The translations under genes were made by a program, and so were the position numbers. 64,000 nt of DNA from Zeugodacus cucurbitae. Lineage: Eukaryota > Arthropoda > Insecta > Diptera > Tephritidae. Below are positions 52,301 through 64,000 of the stretch, piece by piece. Where the stretch lies: the NCBI RefSeq assembly GCF_028554725.1, contig NC_071671.1, positions 44,920,501 through 44,984,500 of the forward strand, given 5' to 3'. Position 1 is the stretch's first letter; every line of letters begins with the position of its first letter. Below the pieces are notes generated by a model. The model saw only the letters and a program-made list of their open reading frames with translations, ran no database searches and was not told the DNA's origin.

Positions 52301-55300
52301 ATGAGCTAATAATCCCATCAATATTCGGCACGACAGGTGCCCAACACGAGTGCACTACCATTGTTTCACACGTGATTTGACGAGGTAAGAAGAGTCGACA
52401 TTGTGCTGGCCTCGAGCGGCCACCAACTAAAGCGCATAAGTGTAAGTGAGCTAATAAAATAAGGGCGTGCTTGTCAGTGCGAACATTTATGACGGTCATG
52501 ACGATTGTTTATGTGCGGATTTGCGGTAAAGAGCTGCTTTACTAATGAAAGGTGCAAAGTACAATTGGGGTTTGGGTGGATTAGTTTAAGCATTCATCAG
52601 TTATTATATTTCACCTACAACGCCATGGTATAGATAATGACATTGGCAGAAAATTTTTTCATAACAGTTCTAAATACTTATGCTTATTGTATTTACTTGT
52701 AAATTCTACCCACCGATAAGTGTCAGAGATGTAGGTATAGTACAGTACATTATAGCACAGTACATTATAGTACAGTTCCAGTGAAAGTATTTTGTTGCGG
52801 TATCAATGGTTATAGCGACCGTAGACAAGTTCGTTAAGCGAATGGCTAGCAACCGGAAAACCGTAAATTGAAGTCCGTCAGGAATTCACAATTTGTAGAA
52901 TTGTATTTCTTATGAGTGCGTTTATTAGCAGACGATGTCAAATCCCAAAGTATTTGTGACATGAAAAACGTTCTCATAAACTCCGTTAGCTGACGTAGGT
53001 TCTATTATAATATCCGAGTAATAATCAGGATTCACATCATAAAGAGTAAACTCAACTCGATATATCATCTAGAAATATTTGTATCTGGTATAAAGAGACT
53101 CGAAGCGTTCCACTTATGCTAGCTTTAAGGTATTCCTGGACTTGGCCAGCTTAGACTTTTCTAGAGCTGGTTCTGAGGAATAAATAGACTTGAAGCGTTT
53201 CAACTTCCTCAAATTTGTTTCAGGATTTCAAAACAATTATCTACAGTGACACTAACCCTTGAATTTGAGAATGTGCATGAATGTGTGTTAACAGAGAGTA
53301 ACAGCGTTTATTATTCGTCGTTATTTTTACTAGCCACTTTTTAGTGCTAAAATATTGTTGTCCTCTCTCAGCTTTAATGAGTGGTTTTGCCCTTGAGATT
53401 TTGTATTTATGGTTTCTTAAATACATTGTTGGGTGACCGGCTTATATTATCTTTTTTCATTTAATGGCAATCTTTCAAGGACATCGTGCAAACTGAATAG
53501 ATTCTGATTTTTTACAGATATTTTTTTACAGATAATAATGTGAAAATAGCTTAACACAGCAGTCCCTTTGGGATACTACTCATAAAACCAGTTAGAACTT
53601 CCCATCTATACATTGACTTCTATATCCGTCGTTTTTTAAGTTCTGTTAATGGTTGTAAGAAACGTGTACTTTGTTGAACTCGAAGAGGACATACAACCTC
53701 CAGATTAGAATGAATAACAGGTTTTCTCAGCATATTTAAAAACAACTCTATAAGTTTCAATTTGTTACAAATCACATTTCATTAAAACTGAAAATAATAA
53801 TTTTCTGTTCAAATTGAAGTTAATCAAAATTCAATTATTGTTTTCCTTATTTACTTTCTTATGTTCAACCACACATCATTTACTACATCAACGATCGAAA
53901 AATAACGAACCTAAACTAATTTTGAATTGATTATCTGATATACTTTGAACCAATATCCGTTATCCAATCAGTTATGCTGATTTGTGTGAAAAGTGCAATG
54001 GCGGACAATTGTTTTCCATGTAAGTGCAAAAAAAAGTTGTTTATATTTTCATTTTGGTAAAAAAAATTGTTGCTAAAACCGCCAAACTGTAATTACTAAA
54101 CAAACACTAAATTATATACAAATTTTAATTTCTGTACTAATTATGCAATTTGGAAAATTATTACGAATTAGGCATTAAATGCGCTAGTTTCCAGATTTTT
54201 GAGTTGAATTTATGAAAATTGTTTACTAATTTACTGAACACGTAGAGAAATGTGTGTATACACCTGTTAAAGACTAGTTACTAAATATTACTAATTACTA
54301 ATTGGAGTTACTGACGTTTGCGTAAATTTTCTTTAGAAACCCCTAACTAAACTATTTTATTAAACAAAAAATACTCAAGTGCACATTTCTTTCCGGGTTT
54401 CCTTCCACTTTCTTCATAGTTTTTGATTTTTATTTTTTACTAAAAAAAACAGTTTACAAAATTAACTTAATTAATTAAAAGCAAGCGCAAAGCCTTTTAT
54501 TGATTTACTCGTTAATTGGTTCGCTCGTTAAATCGTTAACTCGTTGATATTTACTCGTTCGTTGCGTTGCGTACGTCTTGTAAATGTTTGCGAATTCAAA
54601 GTAACTCGTTATTATAGTGAAATTATCATCAATTACTTACAAACATGCATACATCTGTGTATCTCTAACTAATTAAGCCAAAAACGATTGTGCTTTCACT
54701 CATAACAAGTTACTCGCTACTTGTACGCCACTCGCTAGTACATGTGTTCAACCAAGTACTAGTGTAACACAATTCTTACTTACATACATTACATGTGTAC
54801 TCGTCCATTGCACACTTGAATACTGTGTAAAAAATTGTATAATAAATGACTACTACTACAATGTACTCATTGTACTCGTTGCTATCATTCGTCTATTTTC
54901 ACTGCATTTTCTTTTATAATTTGTGACTTGTTAATATTTTTCGTTATTTTATTAATTTCTGAATAGAATTTATCTATCTATTTATCTAATTCAGGAGTAT
55001 GTAAGCAATATCGTAAGAGAAGGTACTAAAAAGACATGGATCTATAGTAAAGCTTTGAGTATTTTACTACTTTTACTACAATATTTTCGTGTTTTATTGT
55101 TATTAAGGGTTTCATATATTAAATAAACTTAATTTTGAAAATACATATACCCAAAATGTATACAGAGCATCCATCTTTCAGTTTAGATCGCATAATATGG
55201 ATATATCCGCTGATTGATCCAAATTATAAAACACACTTCATTCATGAACAGTAGTGATGGATTCCATAATATTTTCAATTCAATTTTAAATAAAATATTG

Positions 55301-58300
55301 ACATACAGAACAAGACCTCATTCTGTTATGATAATCCCAGGATTGCAGCGACCTGTTCTTAATTTCAACATAATTATTTGATCTTAATTGTGTTTAAGCT
55401 TTCCAAATTACTCTTAATTGTATTGATTGCACTTGTACTCGGAAATTGATAATATCAATTACTGTAACGGCTTTTAAAAATAAAATATATACCAGGGTCT
55501 ATTAAGGATTAATATAAAAACGTAACAACTTAAAATTTTACTTAAGCGCTTTACATGTGTGCTACGTCTCGAATAAATCGTAATATTTATTCAAATAATA
55601 ATAAAATAATTAAACTCTTTGCAGCAAAATAATAATTAAACTTTAAAATCAACTTTATTATAATATTTTATTAAATGCATTATCTTTCTTTTTACTCGTC
55701 TTAATGCATTGCAAGAAAACAAAAACAAAAATATTTGTCTTTCTTCTTCTTCTTTTTTTACTCTTTACAGCGGCATTTGGAGTTCTCATTTTCATTTGGA
55801 TTCCACAAGTGTCAGCTGAATGTCAAAGTATGAATTCATGCCTCAAGCAAATGTCACTTTTTCTTTCCATTTGTCGAAGCAAACCAAAAAAAAAAAATAT
55901 ATATATACATATTTTCTATTAAAATTATCGCTCTTTTTTCTTTATGCGACAAATGCAAATATAAATAAATTAATATAATTGTGGTTTTTTTTCCTGACTA
56001 TAAATTAAAAAAAATATATTCCCATATTAAAAAAAAGAAAATTTTTTAACTCAAGTTATAATAAATGTTTAAAGCTTTTCGTGTTCAAATATAAGTAAAA
56101 ATATTTACCACATAAATTCTAACATACACACATTTAATACAAAATTGATTTTATTTTTATAAACATTTTTTAAAGACACCCATATATACATTTTTATGAT
56201 ATCCATATCTCTTTATCTAAATGTCTAATGCTCGTATTGATTTTCAAATATTTTAGAAATGGTTTTTATGCATTTTCGCTTTTTTATTTAAATTTCAAGA
56301 TTTATTTATATTTATTTTGTTTAGGGCAAATAAAAAGAACTGAATAATATGTTATATAAATATTCTATATAAAAGATTTTCAGAGTTCGATCATTGAAAA
56401 TTATGAAAAAAATCCAACATATTATTACCACATACTCGTAATAATTCGTCGTAGTATATAATAAGATATATAAGTAAAATATTTGATCGAGTAATTGTGC
56501 TTTATAGACCTTAAAATTTAAAATTTTCATACTCAACATTGAGGTTAGTTATCAATTAGATAATAATACGTGAACTAGCTTCACTCGACTCAAATATCTT
56601 AATAATCTCAACAAAAGTAAAACATTATTATTTCTCAACTGGGTAAACATAATTATTATAAATGTTGACTTGGAAAACCAACCAATTTACAAAAATATTA
56701 TTTCATCTATGAAAGAGATTAGATAAAAGTTATTCAAAGCTTGAAAGAACATTACCACACAATTTTCTTTCCATATTTTTTTCGATATACACAATCACTC
56801 GCATATAATCGAGGCCCTATGTTCCAACTAGGAACTATGGGAAAATATATATCTTATATAATGGTTCAACAACCTCTGGCCTAACTATCTGCTACTAAAC
56901 CTTTATAAAAAGTGGTTGTATTTTTGGCATAATAATACGGTCGTCAGCTCTCTAAGTTTTTCAGTTACCTTTCGTATTAACTATACATAGGTACATAAGT
57001 TTTCTTGCTCCTTGATACAGTTAAGTGCAATTACTGCAGTTGAATTATATACCCTATAACGCTACACATTTCAATATTTTTTACAAATCAGGTCTCATGA
57101 AGGTTAAAAGATACACTTTAAAGTACCGAAAAACCTGCTTGGAAATTATTAGTGACGACAAATATTATATTATATTTTCGTTTAAGTGCCTTCGTTTTCA
57201 GAAAGTTTATCATATCCTCTATCTCCTATAATTATATCACATTTAGTGTTATATCTATCTATTTTTGTATGATTTTATCGAAATTTCACAACTTTTTAAT
57301 GCTTCATGGTCACATTTTTTAAACCCGCTTAGACAGTTGAGACTTGTGGCCAAATATATAACTTTTTAAAATTAAAATAAAATTTATTCTATAATAAAAT
57401 AATAATCTAGATTTTGATGCCCCGTTAATAACTACAAAATTATATTTAATGGCATTAATTAACCTCATACTTGAGACTTTAAGTGCAATGAATTTAGTAT
57501 AATGCCACTATTTTAAGTTTGGAAAAAATTATTTAGATCATAAGAAACTTGGTAACCAACATTATTAGAGGTATATTATTATTATTTTTTTTTTATTTAG
57601 CCTATTATTTCTATTATTCTATTTTTTTTTTTTGCTAAATTAGCAAAATAAAAAATGCTTTAAATATCACTTTTTAAAGCAGTTCGTAGTTTCACAAGGA
57701 AATCCACAAATGCGTTACTTTCTGCATCTACAAATTATAAAAATATTTCTTTCTTTTTTAACACCTTTCTATTCACAAATTTGCATTGTTATGCCATGTC
57801 AATATAGATGTTTGTGCTTATGTTCATGTTATAGATGCATGTTGCACGAACCGTTAAGTGGCACTTAGTTCAAATGTTTTGAAATTATTTTTTAGTATTT
57901 TCTTTTCAAAATAATGCGAAGAAAAAGGTCTTAAAAACTGCCTACAGAATAGATATTACAGATATATGTACATAGCTAGTAGAAGAATGGATGGTTGCTT
58001 TAAAGCGCTTCTTACACTCAACTAATTTAAAGACTAATCATTGTAAAATTTATAATTAGATGATTCACATAGTCTCATAATGTTTTAAGTCATAACTAAA
58101 AATGTTAAAAAACTCCATTTGTGTCAACATTATGATATAATTTTGGTATTGTAAAGTTAAGATTAGTCAGCTGATTGAAAAACAAAGATTTAGAAAAAAC
58201 ATATCTCGAATATGCAATCCAACAACAAATTTATTAAACCAATGGAAATATTTATAATTTAAAATTTTTTTCAACGAGTTATGAAAATATCAAAGTTTAT

Positions 58301-60125
58301 CGATAAGTAGTTTATTTTTACGACGATTTTGAGGAATTAAATAATAATTTGTATTGTTATTTTAAAACTTCAATATTGTAGTATTGAATTTATTGGATTA
58401 GTTTCATTAGTTTGGATTCAACAGAAGTGATTTTGAAATCTAATTTTAGTTTTGGTTATACTTATCTTAATTTAAAAAATTTATTTTTTATATTAAAATT
58501 GTGCCAACGCTATCCAAAAATATTTTATGGAGTTAGAAGTATATTTGATTTCATTTCATCAATGTAAAAATAAAATATCTGGTGACAAACCTTTTCGAGA
58601 ATATTTTCTTAAAACTTTTAGATTTATAGACAATTATGTGTATATATTAATTTTTGGTTCGAATTAAAAAAAAAAAATGTCTAAATTAGGTAGATATATA
58701 GCGAGCGAAACAATTTCGTTATAATTCGAAAGGGGCATGGTAAATTCAAAATCATCATAATACTTATAAGAGGTCGAAGAAAAATTAATCTGATATTTTT
58801 TTCAATTAATTTGTAAAAAAATAGTTCTGCTAAATAGTATTTAAATCTACATATTTAATAAGCACAGATTATTATATGCAAATTTAAGTCTTAACTTTTC
58901 ATTTATGTTTCTATATGGTTTATTAAGAATTATACGAATTAATTTTGCTTGCTTTGCTTTAGACGTAGGATTTTGTATAATTTTTCGCAATTGTTGTTGT
59001 TGCAACGCCTAAATATGAATGCCAATGTTTTGCACTGCATTAAAACTAAAAATAAATTAACATTTTAAAATATGAATAAAAAAATACCACCGATTCTTAT
59101 TCAAACTTCACTCAAACTTTTGCTAATACAATTCACTTTTTCCCTACAACCCACCAACTGCGCATGCGCAGCGCGTTCGATATACTGTTATGAGTGTGAT
59201 TCGTGGACGGATGCACGCTGCAAGGATCCCTTCAACTATACGGCGCTGCCGCGTGATCAACCACCGCTGATGACCTGCAACGGCTGTTGTGTGAAGATGG
59301 TGCGGCATTCGAAATCACGTAAGAACGTCTTGAAATTCAAATAATTAATTATTGACTTTAAAGCAATGCTTTGTAATATCGGTTAATGTGCATATTTTAG
59401 CGGAGCTACTGTAGCTGTAAGCTAATTACATTATGATTACTTACAATTACTTGCCAACAACCAATTTAATGTGTGTTCTCTATTTTTTTCTCTCTCTCTC
59501 TCCCACTCGCTCTCGCTCCCGTTCCCGTTCGGTAATTGTGTTTTGCATTACAGCGTACGAAGTTGTGCGACGTATGTGTACGTCACAATTGCAAATAAAT
59601 TTATTTATGGTCGATCATGTGTGCATGATGGAAAGTTCAGGCAATGGACATATGTGCTTTTGTGAGGAAGATATGTGCAATTCTAGTAAAAATTTATTGC
59701 AAAATGGTTCATCATACCATTACATCATGATCTCAGCGCTCTCATTCATTATATATTTACTCAATCAAATACAAATTCGTGCGCAATTGCAATTTTTCGC
59801 TCGACTATTGCAAATGCATAAACAGAAACCAAAACAGAAACAGAAACATAAACCAGTAGAAAATTATGAAAAACAAAAACTATCACAACATAACCCAACC
59901 AATCGAATGCAACCTCAATTGCAATATCAACTACAAAAACAAACACAAATATCAAATCACCATTGTCATATGAGTGTACAAGAGCAACAACAACAAGAAC
60001 AAGTGAAATTCAGAGAAAAACAGAAATTTTGTTGCATGCCATCAAGCGAACAACCGTTACACCTTGCATGCCAAATAAAAACAACAACAGAAAATAATGT
60101 ATGCGCACCATTCATAGAAAGATAG
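49257..60125 (+). CDS. qvr: quiver/sleepless: Ly6 membrane-linked modulator of Shaker K+ channels (281 aa, 4 coding exons)
   Basis: Exons are 49257-49326, 55771-55827, 59172-59318 and 59554-60125. Every junction is GT-AG, phase 1 to phase 2, giving the bridged codons GCG, ACG and CCG. Residues 1-39 are a signal peptide spread over exons 1-2 (basic MGRWRR start, hydrophobic AFGVLIFIWIPQVSA). The Ly6 domain starts ECQTRSIYCYEC, has 12 cysteines, and includes CKDPFNYTALPRDQPPL and SQLQINLFMVDHVCMM. It ends CFCEEDMCNSS at about residue 135, nearly identical to Drosophila QVR. There QVR is a GPI-anchored neuronal protein that raises Shaker current, restrains nicotinic receptors and promotes sleep. 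Residues 148-161 are hydrophobic. The fly protein ends about there (158 residues), but here about 120 K/Q-rich residues follow, which would block GPI attachment unless processed otherwise. Exon 1 was chosen over in-frame ATGs at 55704 and 59072 and over a phase-compatible exon at 53998. Confidence 0.92.
49949..51087 (+). mobile_element. Degenerate Tc1/mariner-superfamily element with TIRs and TA flanks
   Basis: The left end CAGGGTGGCCCAGCTTTTAT and the complement of the right end CAGGGTCCAGTAACTTTTAT are imperfect inverted repeats. TA flanks both sides (49947-49948 and 51088-51089), the target duplication of this superfamily. Inside, about 50655-50985 keeps broken transposase pieces: QDDSPSHF (the QQDGAPPHY block), SPDLFFWD, and ARDARKIFENITKKAHFVIN near the C-terminus. 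It lies in qvr intron 1. Confidence 0.75.
51090..51113. repeat. (CATA)n microsatellite
   Basis: Six tandem CATA units directly after the right TA flank of the Tc1/mariner element. Several similar shorter arrays occur elsewhere in the window. Confidence 0.9.
52743..52772. repeat. 15-bp tandem duplication
   Basis: CAGTACATTATAGCA is followed at once by CAGTACATTATAGTA, then a partial third unit. It lies in qvr intron 1, with no other feature nearby. Confidence 0.85.
55828..59171 (+). other. qvr intron 2 (3.3 kb)
   Basis: Very AT-rich, with no supported gene or element. Its last 100 nt are open and in frame with exon 3 from an ATG at 59072; see the findings. Confidence 0.75.
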
Positions 60126-61260
60126 AGTGTAGGTCCATCATCTACCCCCTTAAGGCACACACACTAAACTAAAAAAATTTAAATGAGAAATGATACACAC
60201 ACACAGCGCATTCCAGTGGGTGTTGATATTGCAATGCACACAGTAATGTGTGGTAATGCAAAAAGCAATGGGTGGTATGCAAAAAGTAATTTGTGGTAAT
60301 GCATAAAGTAATTTGGTGTAATGCATACATTAATGTACGGTAATGCAAAAAGTAATGGTTGGAAATCCAAAAATCCAAAAAGTAATGTGTGGTAATGCAA
60401 AATAGTAATTTGTGGTAATGCAATAAGTAATATGTAGTAATGCAAAAACTCAAAAACTTATGTATAGTAATGCATAACACACATCCTGCTGAATTGTTAT
60501 TTAAAGTAAATGGGAAATGCGTTGTCTTTAATTACCTTCAAAAACTGAAGTAATCGCCGTCGCGTATACATTACCACATTACTTGCTTGCATTACTTACT
60601 TTGGCTTACGTCATGCCAGAAACTGCTAGATTGCGCTGTTGTTGTTAACAAACACAACTTTACAACGTCCACGTGTCCAAGAAAGACATACATACATATA
60701 TACTGAAGTATTTGTACATTTACAATTACTTCGTTTACAATGATTACATGAATAAGTAATTACTGCATAAATACATATTCGTACATAGTACATAAATACA
60801 AACATAGATACATTATATGAACCTATTACAGTTATGCCACACGCTCGTTTCCGGCTTTCCCCACCCCTCTAAAAATCATAGACACGAAAAACACCTGTTA
60901 TCTTTTCTCTAGAAATTTTGCTCTTAACTAAAAATTTAGACTATTTTTTTAATTACATACTATGTACTTAGACATTAGTTAAAATTTTTAATTTTTTCCG
61001 CGATTTATTTTTAATTTAATTTAAGAAAATCTGTGTAGTATTAATTATTAAGCGTTGTACTTCATTAAGAATCTGCCTTGATTTACTTTAATTTTTTGGT
61101 ATTTTAGCTATAAAACTATTTATTTATTATTATTTATTTAGTAAAATGTATTGTGTAATGAAAAGAAAAAAGACGTAGTAATAAATTGTTAATTAATTCT
61201 CTTAGTAGTTAGTAGTAAAAACAAAAACAATATTTTTAAATATTTAAATAAAAGCGTGAG
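60126..61260 (+). other. 3' region of qvr with poly(A) signals
   Basis: Contains the 22-bp minisatellite, then AT-rich sequence with AATAAA-type signals at about 61182 and 61248. The transcript end is not resolved. Confidence 0.5.
60230..60478. repeat. Degenerate minisatellite, unit about 22 bp, about 11 copies
   Basis: The unit is close to GTAATGTGTGGTAATGCAAAAA, with unit-length changes and substitutions. It begins about 100 bp after the qvr stop, so it probably lies in its 3' UTR. The long minus-strand frames here are by-products of the repeat. Confidence 0.85.
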
Positions 61261-64000
61261 TGATTCGTGCAAGCACTAGAACTTTGTGAAACCTGCAAGT
61301 TAAGTAAAAATATATCATTTAAAAAAGAAATGTATGGAATTGCATGCTTTTTGGCTTTAAAGACGTAGACTAAGCGGCAGAATATACGCATACATAGTAG
61401 CGAAGTGTGGCAACACTGCAACTTTGAGCTTTGTGTGCAAGTGGTGTAAAGCTGCAAGCTTTCGATTAGTGAAGCTCTTCGGAGGTATTTTTTTTCACTT
61501 TTGTTTAATGATATTTTATTGAAATATTTTTCCACATTAAATTTAAAAAAAGATTATTATAAATCATATAATTTTGTATGCATGTATTACACCTGAACTG
61601 AGTTATTTATCTGGATGAAAGCTTTGTGCGTGTAATGAGGGTAGATGAAAATGTGTTTTGAGGCATAAAATTATTTCAAGATTGCAAAAGAGGCAAAAAT
61701 TGCCTTTCCTTATTAAAAGTTGTCGGTCGTTTTAAGTGAAGGCACAACCATAGAGATTTGACAGTTTTACCTTCATTACATGCACTGTGTTTTTTATTTA
61801 GCCACTTAAAACATAAAAAAAACTACAATACAAACAAAAACATTTATAATTATTTTAAAGTAAGCAAAAAACTATAAAAAGTACCAATAAAGTAGTAAAA
61901 GAACAGGATAAAAATACATTAAATTGTTTCAATTAAATAAACTTAAAAAAATAATTTTAAAACCACTACGCTTAATCAAATACTTAATATATATCACTTT
62001 TACAAACGTTATCTACACATAATTACTTTTAAGAATTAATGTCACATGAAAAAGTCAACACAAAAACTTGCAAAGCTTCTCTACTTAAAGTACTGCTTGA
62101 TAGGGAAATAATGAAGTTACTCATACACCATAGTCGCCATTCAAGTGTGAGCACTGTCTATATTTTTTGTTATTTGGGGTAACTTTTTTGAATTTCTTGA
62201 AAAAAAATTCCAACCAACTATACAATTCACAGAAAACATAATGAAATAACATGATCTTGATTATAGAGCATAGAATTGTGCTGTAAAAGATTTAAATTAT
62301 TTACTTTCAATGCAACTATTCCCGCAATACAGTGTTCGAATATCAAGAATCTAAATTTTTTACAAATGTATCAAAGACTACAAGTTAACACAATTACTCA
62401 AAATTAGTAAAAAAAATGTGTACACACATATATTTATTTATTTTATTATAATTTAAGCCTTAGCAAATAAGACAATTGGCGAATTTATAAATTATTATTT
62501 TATTTAGAAAAAATAAATATACCTAAAATATATATTTTTACACAAACATAAAAAAATCGATTTTCTTTGATTTTTTTACTGCAAAAATAGCTTTAGCAAA
62601 TTGGTTTCACATTGATTTTGAAAAAGTGATGGCTTCAGACAAAAATCAGAATTGCTGAAACTAGCTGTTAAATTTATTTTTATCGATTCTAATCATAATT
62701 TGTAGTGTTCTTTCTCGATTTCGTTAATTTTTATTACGATCGGCTTGTGCTTTTATAGCAAAATGCACGTAAACGAATTGTAGTATGATTTTCAGTGCAA
62801 CAGTTTTGTATGGGAAACGAACTATTCGAAAAAGGTGAGTTTCGTATTTAAAAAACTATTACTTTTATTTATCCAGTTGTTGTAGCACTAGCTTGTAACT
62901 CGCTTTCACAAACACTTTACAAAAATTTAATAAAGCACCTTTCAATTATTTTTTGTAAATATTAATATAATTATAAGAAATATTTATTAATTATAAGAAA
63001 TATAACTTTTAATTTGGTGATTTGATTTTCAATTGTATTAATTTTGTTTTTAACATAAATGATTTATTTCACTTTATTAATGTGTTAATTTAGATTTCAA
63101 CAATTTAATGTATCATATGAGTCATTATGTCGTTTAAAAATCCATTTCGAACAAATTTGAGACGGATAATCATAAATTGACTTTATGCAGAATCTAACAC
63201 AGCTGTCAGTTACTAAAATGGGGCTATTTAAATCAGTTTTCGAACTGCGTATGTGAGCAATTCTTACCTTAAATCTAAAAGTTTCTTCAATCGTACATAA
63301 ACAATTGCATTCACGCATCATTTATTTGACAAAATCAGCTCAAGGAGCTGGCCTTGTTCGTTCAAGGCTTGTTACTGCTTCAACAGTAGATTTCCGAAGC
63401 TAAAACTTTCCCCAAGTGTTGTGTTTATGTCCATTGGAATGACCAGGATCTAGCCATGGCAAAGTCACCGCGTTTTTCACTGGTTTACTAGTCAATGGTG
63501 TCATTAAACTCAGAAAATATTTTCAATTCAACGTTTTACAATTTACAGACACTAACGGTAAATATTTATTAACAATTCACTGATTTAAATTATTCACAGA
63601 ATTTTACAATCAAATGTGTTCAACTTGTATTCCGTCATACTACAATTTACACAGGGTGTACACGCTAATTAGAAATAATTTATCGATAACTAAATAAAAT
63701 GAATGATTTACCGATTTTTAGTTAATAAAAATGTTGTTTTGTTTATAAATATATCATATATATATTTTAATAATAAGAATATATACAAAATTATATTAAA
63801 TATTTAAATACTTTTTTATGTATTTATTTTTATTCCTCATAGTCATTGAGTTTTCCACACTACTATCTAAATATTGCATTTTTTTTATATTTTTGCCTTT
63901 TATTGAATTTTCTTTTGCCCGAAATGCACCGCTTCTAAGCAATATTTAAGCACCTCACTGCACCTAGAAATGATCCTTATAAGAAACTCAATATTTAATA
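61261..64000. other. AT-rich intergenic DNA, with one candidate first exon
   Basis: No recognised gene, apart from a possible start exon at 62793-62835. There is a TA-rich tract near 63750-63800. The minus frame 63321-63097 matches nothing I know. Confidence 0.5.
62793..62835 (+). other. Candidate first exon of a gene running off the right edge
   Basis: A TTTTCAGTGC initiator-like site is followed 16 nt later by ATG (62809), eight codons (MGNELFEK), one leftover G and a strong GTGAGT donor. No partner exon was found before the window end, so it is only a candidate. Confidence 0.25.

Noticed and set aside
52073..52499. Three overlapping frames in qvr intron 1
   Set aside because: Hydrophobic but with no conserved pattern, and frames on both strands overlap; probably chance.
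60169..60480. 103-codon repetitive minus frame
   Set aside because: Produced by the 22-bp minisatellite; repeated LHYHTLL-type phrases reflect the repeat, not a protein.

Overview
This window is nuclear DNA from a higher (schizophoran) fly, most likely a tephritid fruit fly. The evidence is AT-rich intergenic DNA with many CATA/TATG microsatellites, short GT-AG introns of 65-72 nt next to introns of several kb, Drosophila-like core promoters and 5' leaders, and protein sequences closest to Drosophila-type families. The species call is an inference. No bacterial, phage or CRISPR content is visible.

Four protein-coding genes can be assembled from exons with matching splice phase. (1) 9643-11153 (+): a small multi-pass membrane protein resembling the insect DUF4728 four-helix family, behind a TATA/initiator promoter with two GATA sites. 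A dead RTE-type retrotransposon copy fills its second intron and stops 2 bp short of exon 3. (2) 33107-21797 (-): a complete 569-residue NPDC1/CAB-1 family type I membrane protein in four exons. Its signal-peptide exon lies 9.5 kb upstream of the rest. (3) 37471-38152 (+): a LEPROT/Vps55 family four-helix endosomal protein in three exons, with a one-base phase conflict at intron 1. (4) 49257-60125 (+): quiver/sleepless (qvr), the Ly6 protein that modulates Shaker channels and nicotinic receptors, in four coding exons. Its C-terminus runs about 120 residues past the hydrophobic segment where the fly protein ends for GPI anchoring.

The rest is introns, intergenic DNA and transposon debris. 11.4-15.8 kb is a nest of copies of one dispersed repeat family (further copies at 0.3-1.25 kb and 47.4-48.7 kb), with a young 5'-truncated RTE copy inside it that carries a perfect 23-bp target duplication. 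Mariner transposase remnants lie at 26.6 and 42.2 kb. A retroelement RNase H remnant lies at 42.4-43.1 kb. A degenerate 1.14-kb Tc1/mariner element with terminal repeats and TA flanks lies at 49.95-51.09 kb inside qvr intron 1. A pogo-like MITE lies at 30.05 kb, and a 22-bp minisatellite follows qvr. 15.8-21.5 kb is very AT-rich, T-biased on the + strand, with no supported gene.

The genes do not form a pathway. qvr and the NPDC1-like gene are both expected to be neuronal membrane proteins, and LEPROT acts in endosomal sorting. I see no clear novel multi-gene system. The most unusual signals are the retroelement abutting a splice acceptor in gene 1, the extended qvr tail, in-frame cryptic signal peptides inside qvr introns, and the dispersed repeat that carries GC-box (GGGCGTGG) motifs in both orientations.
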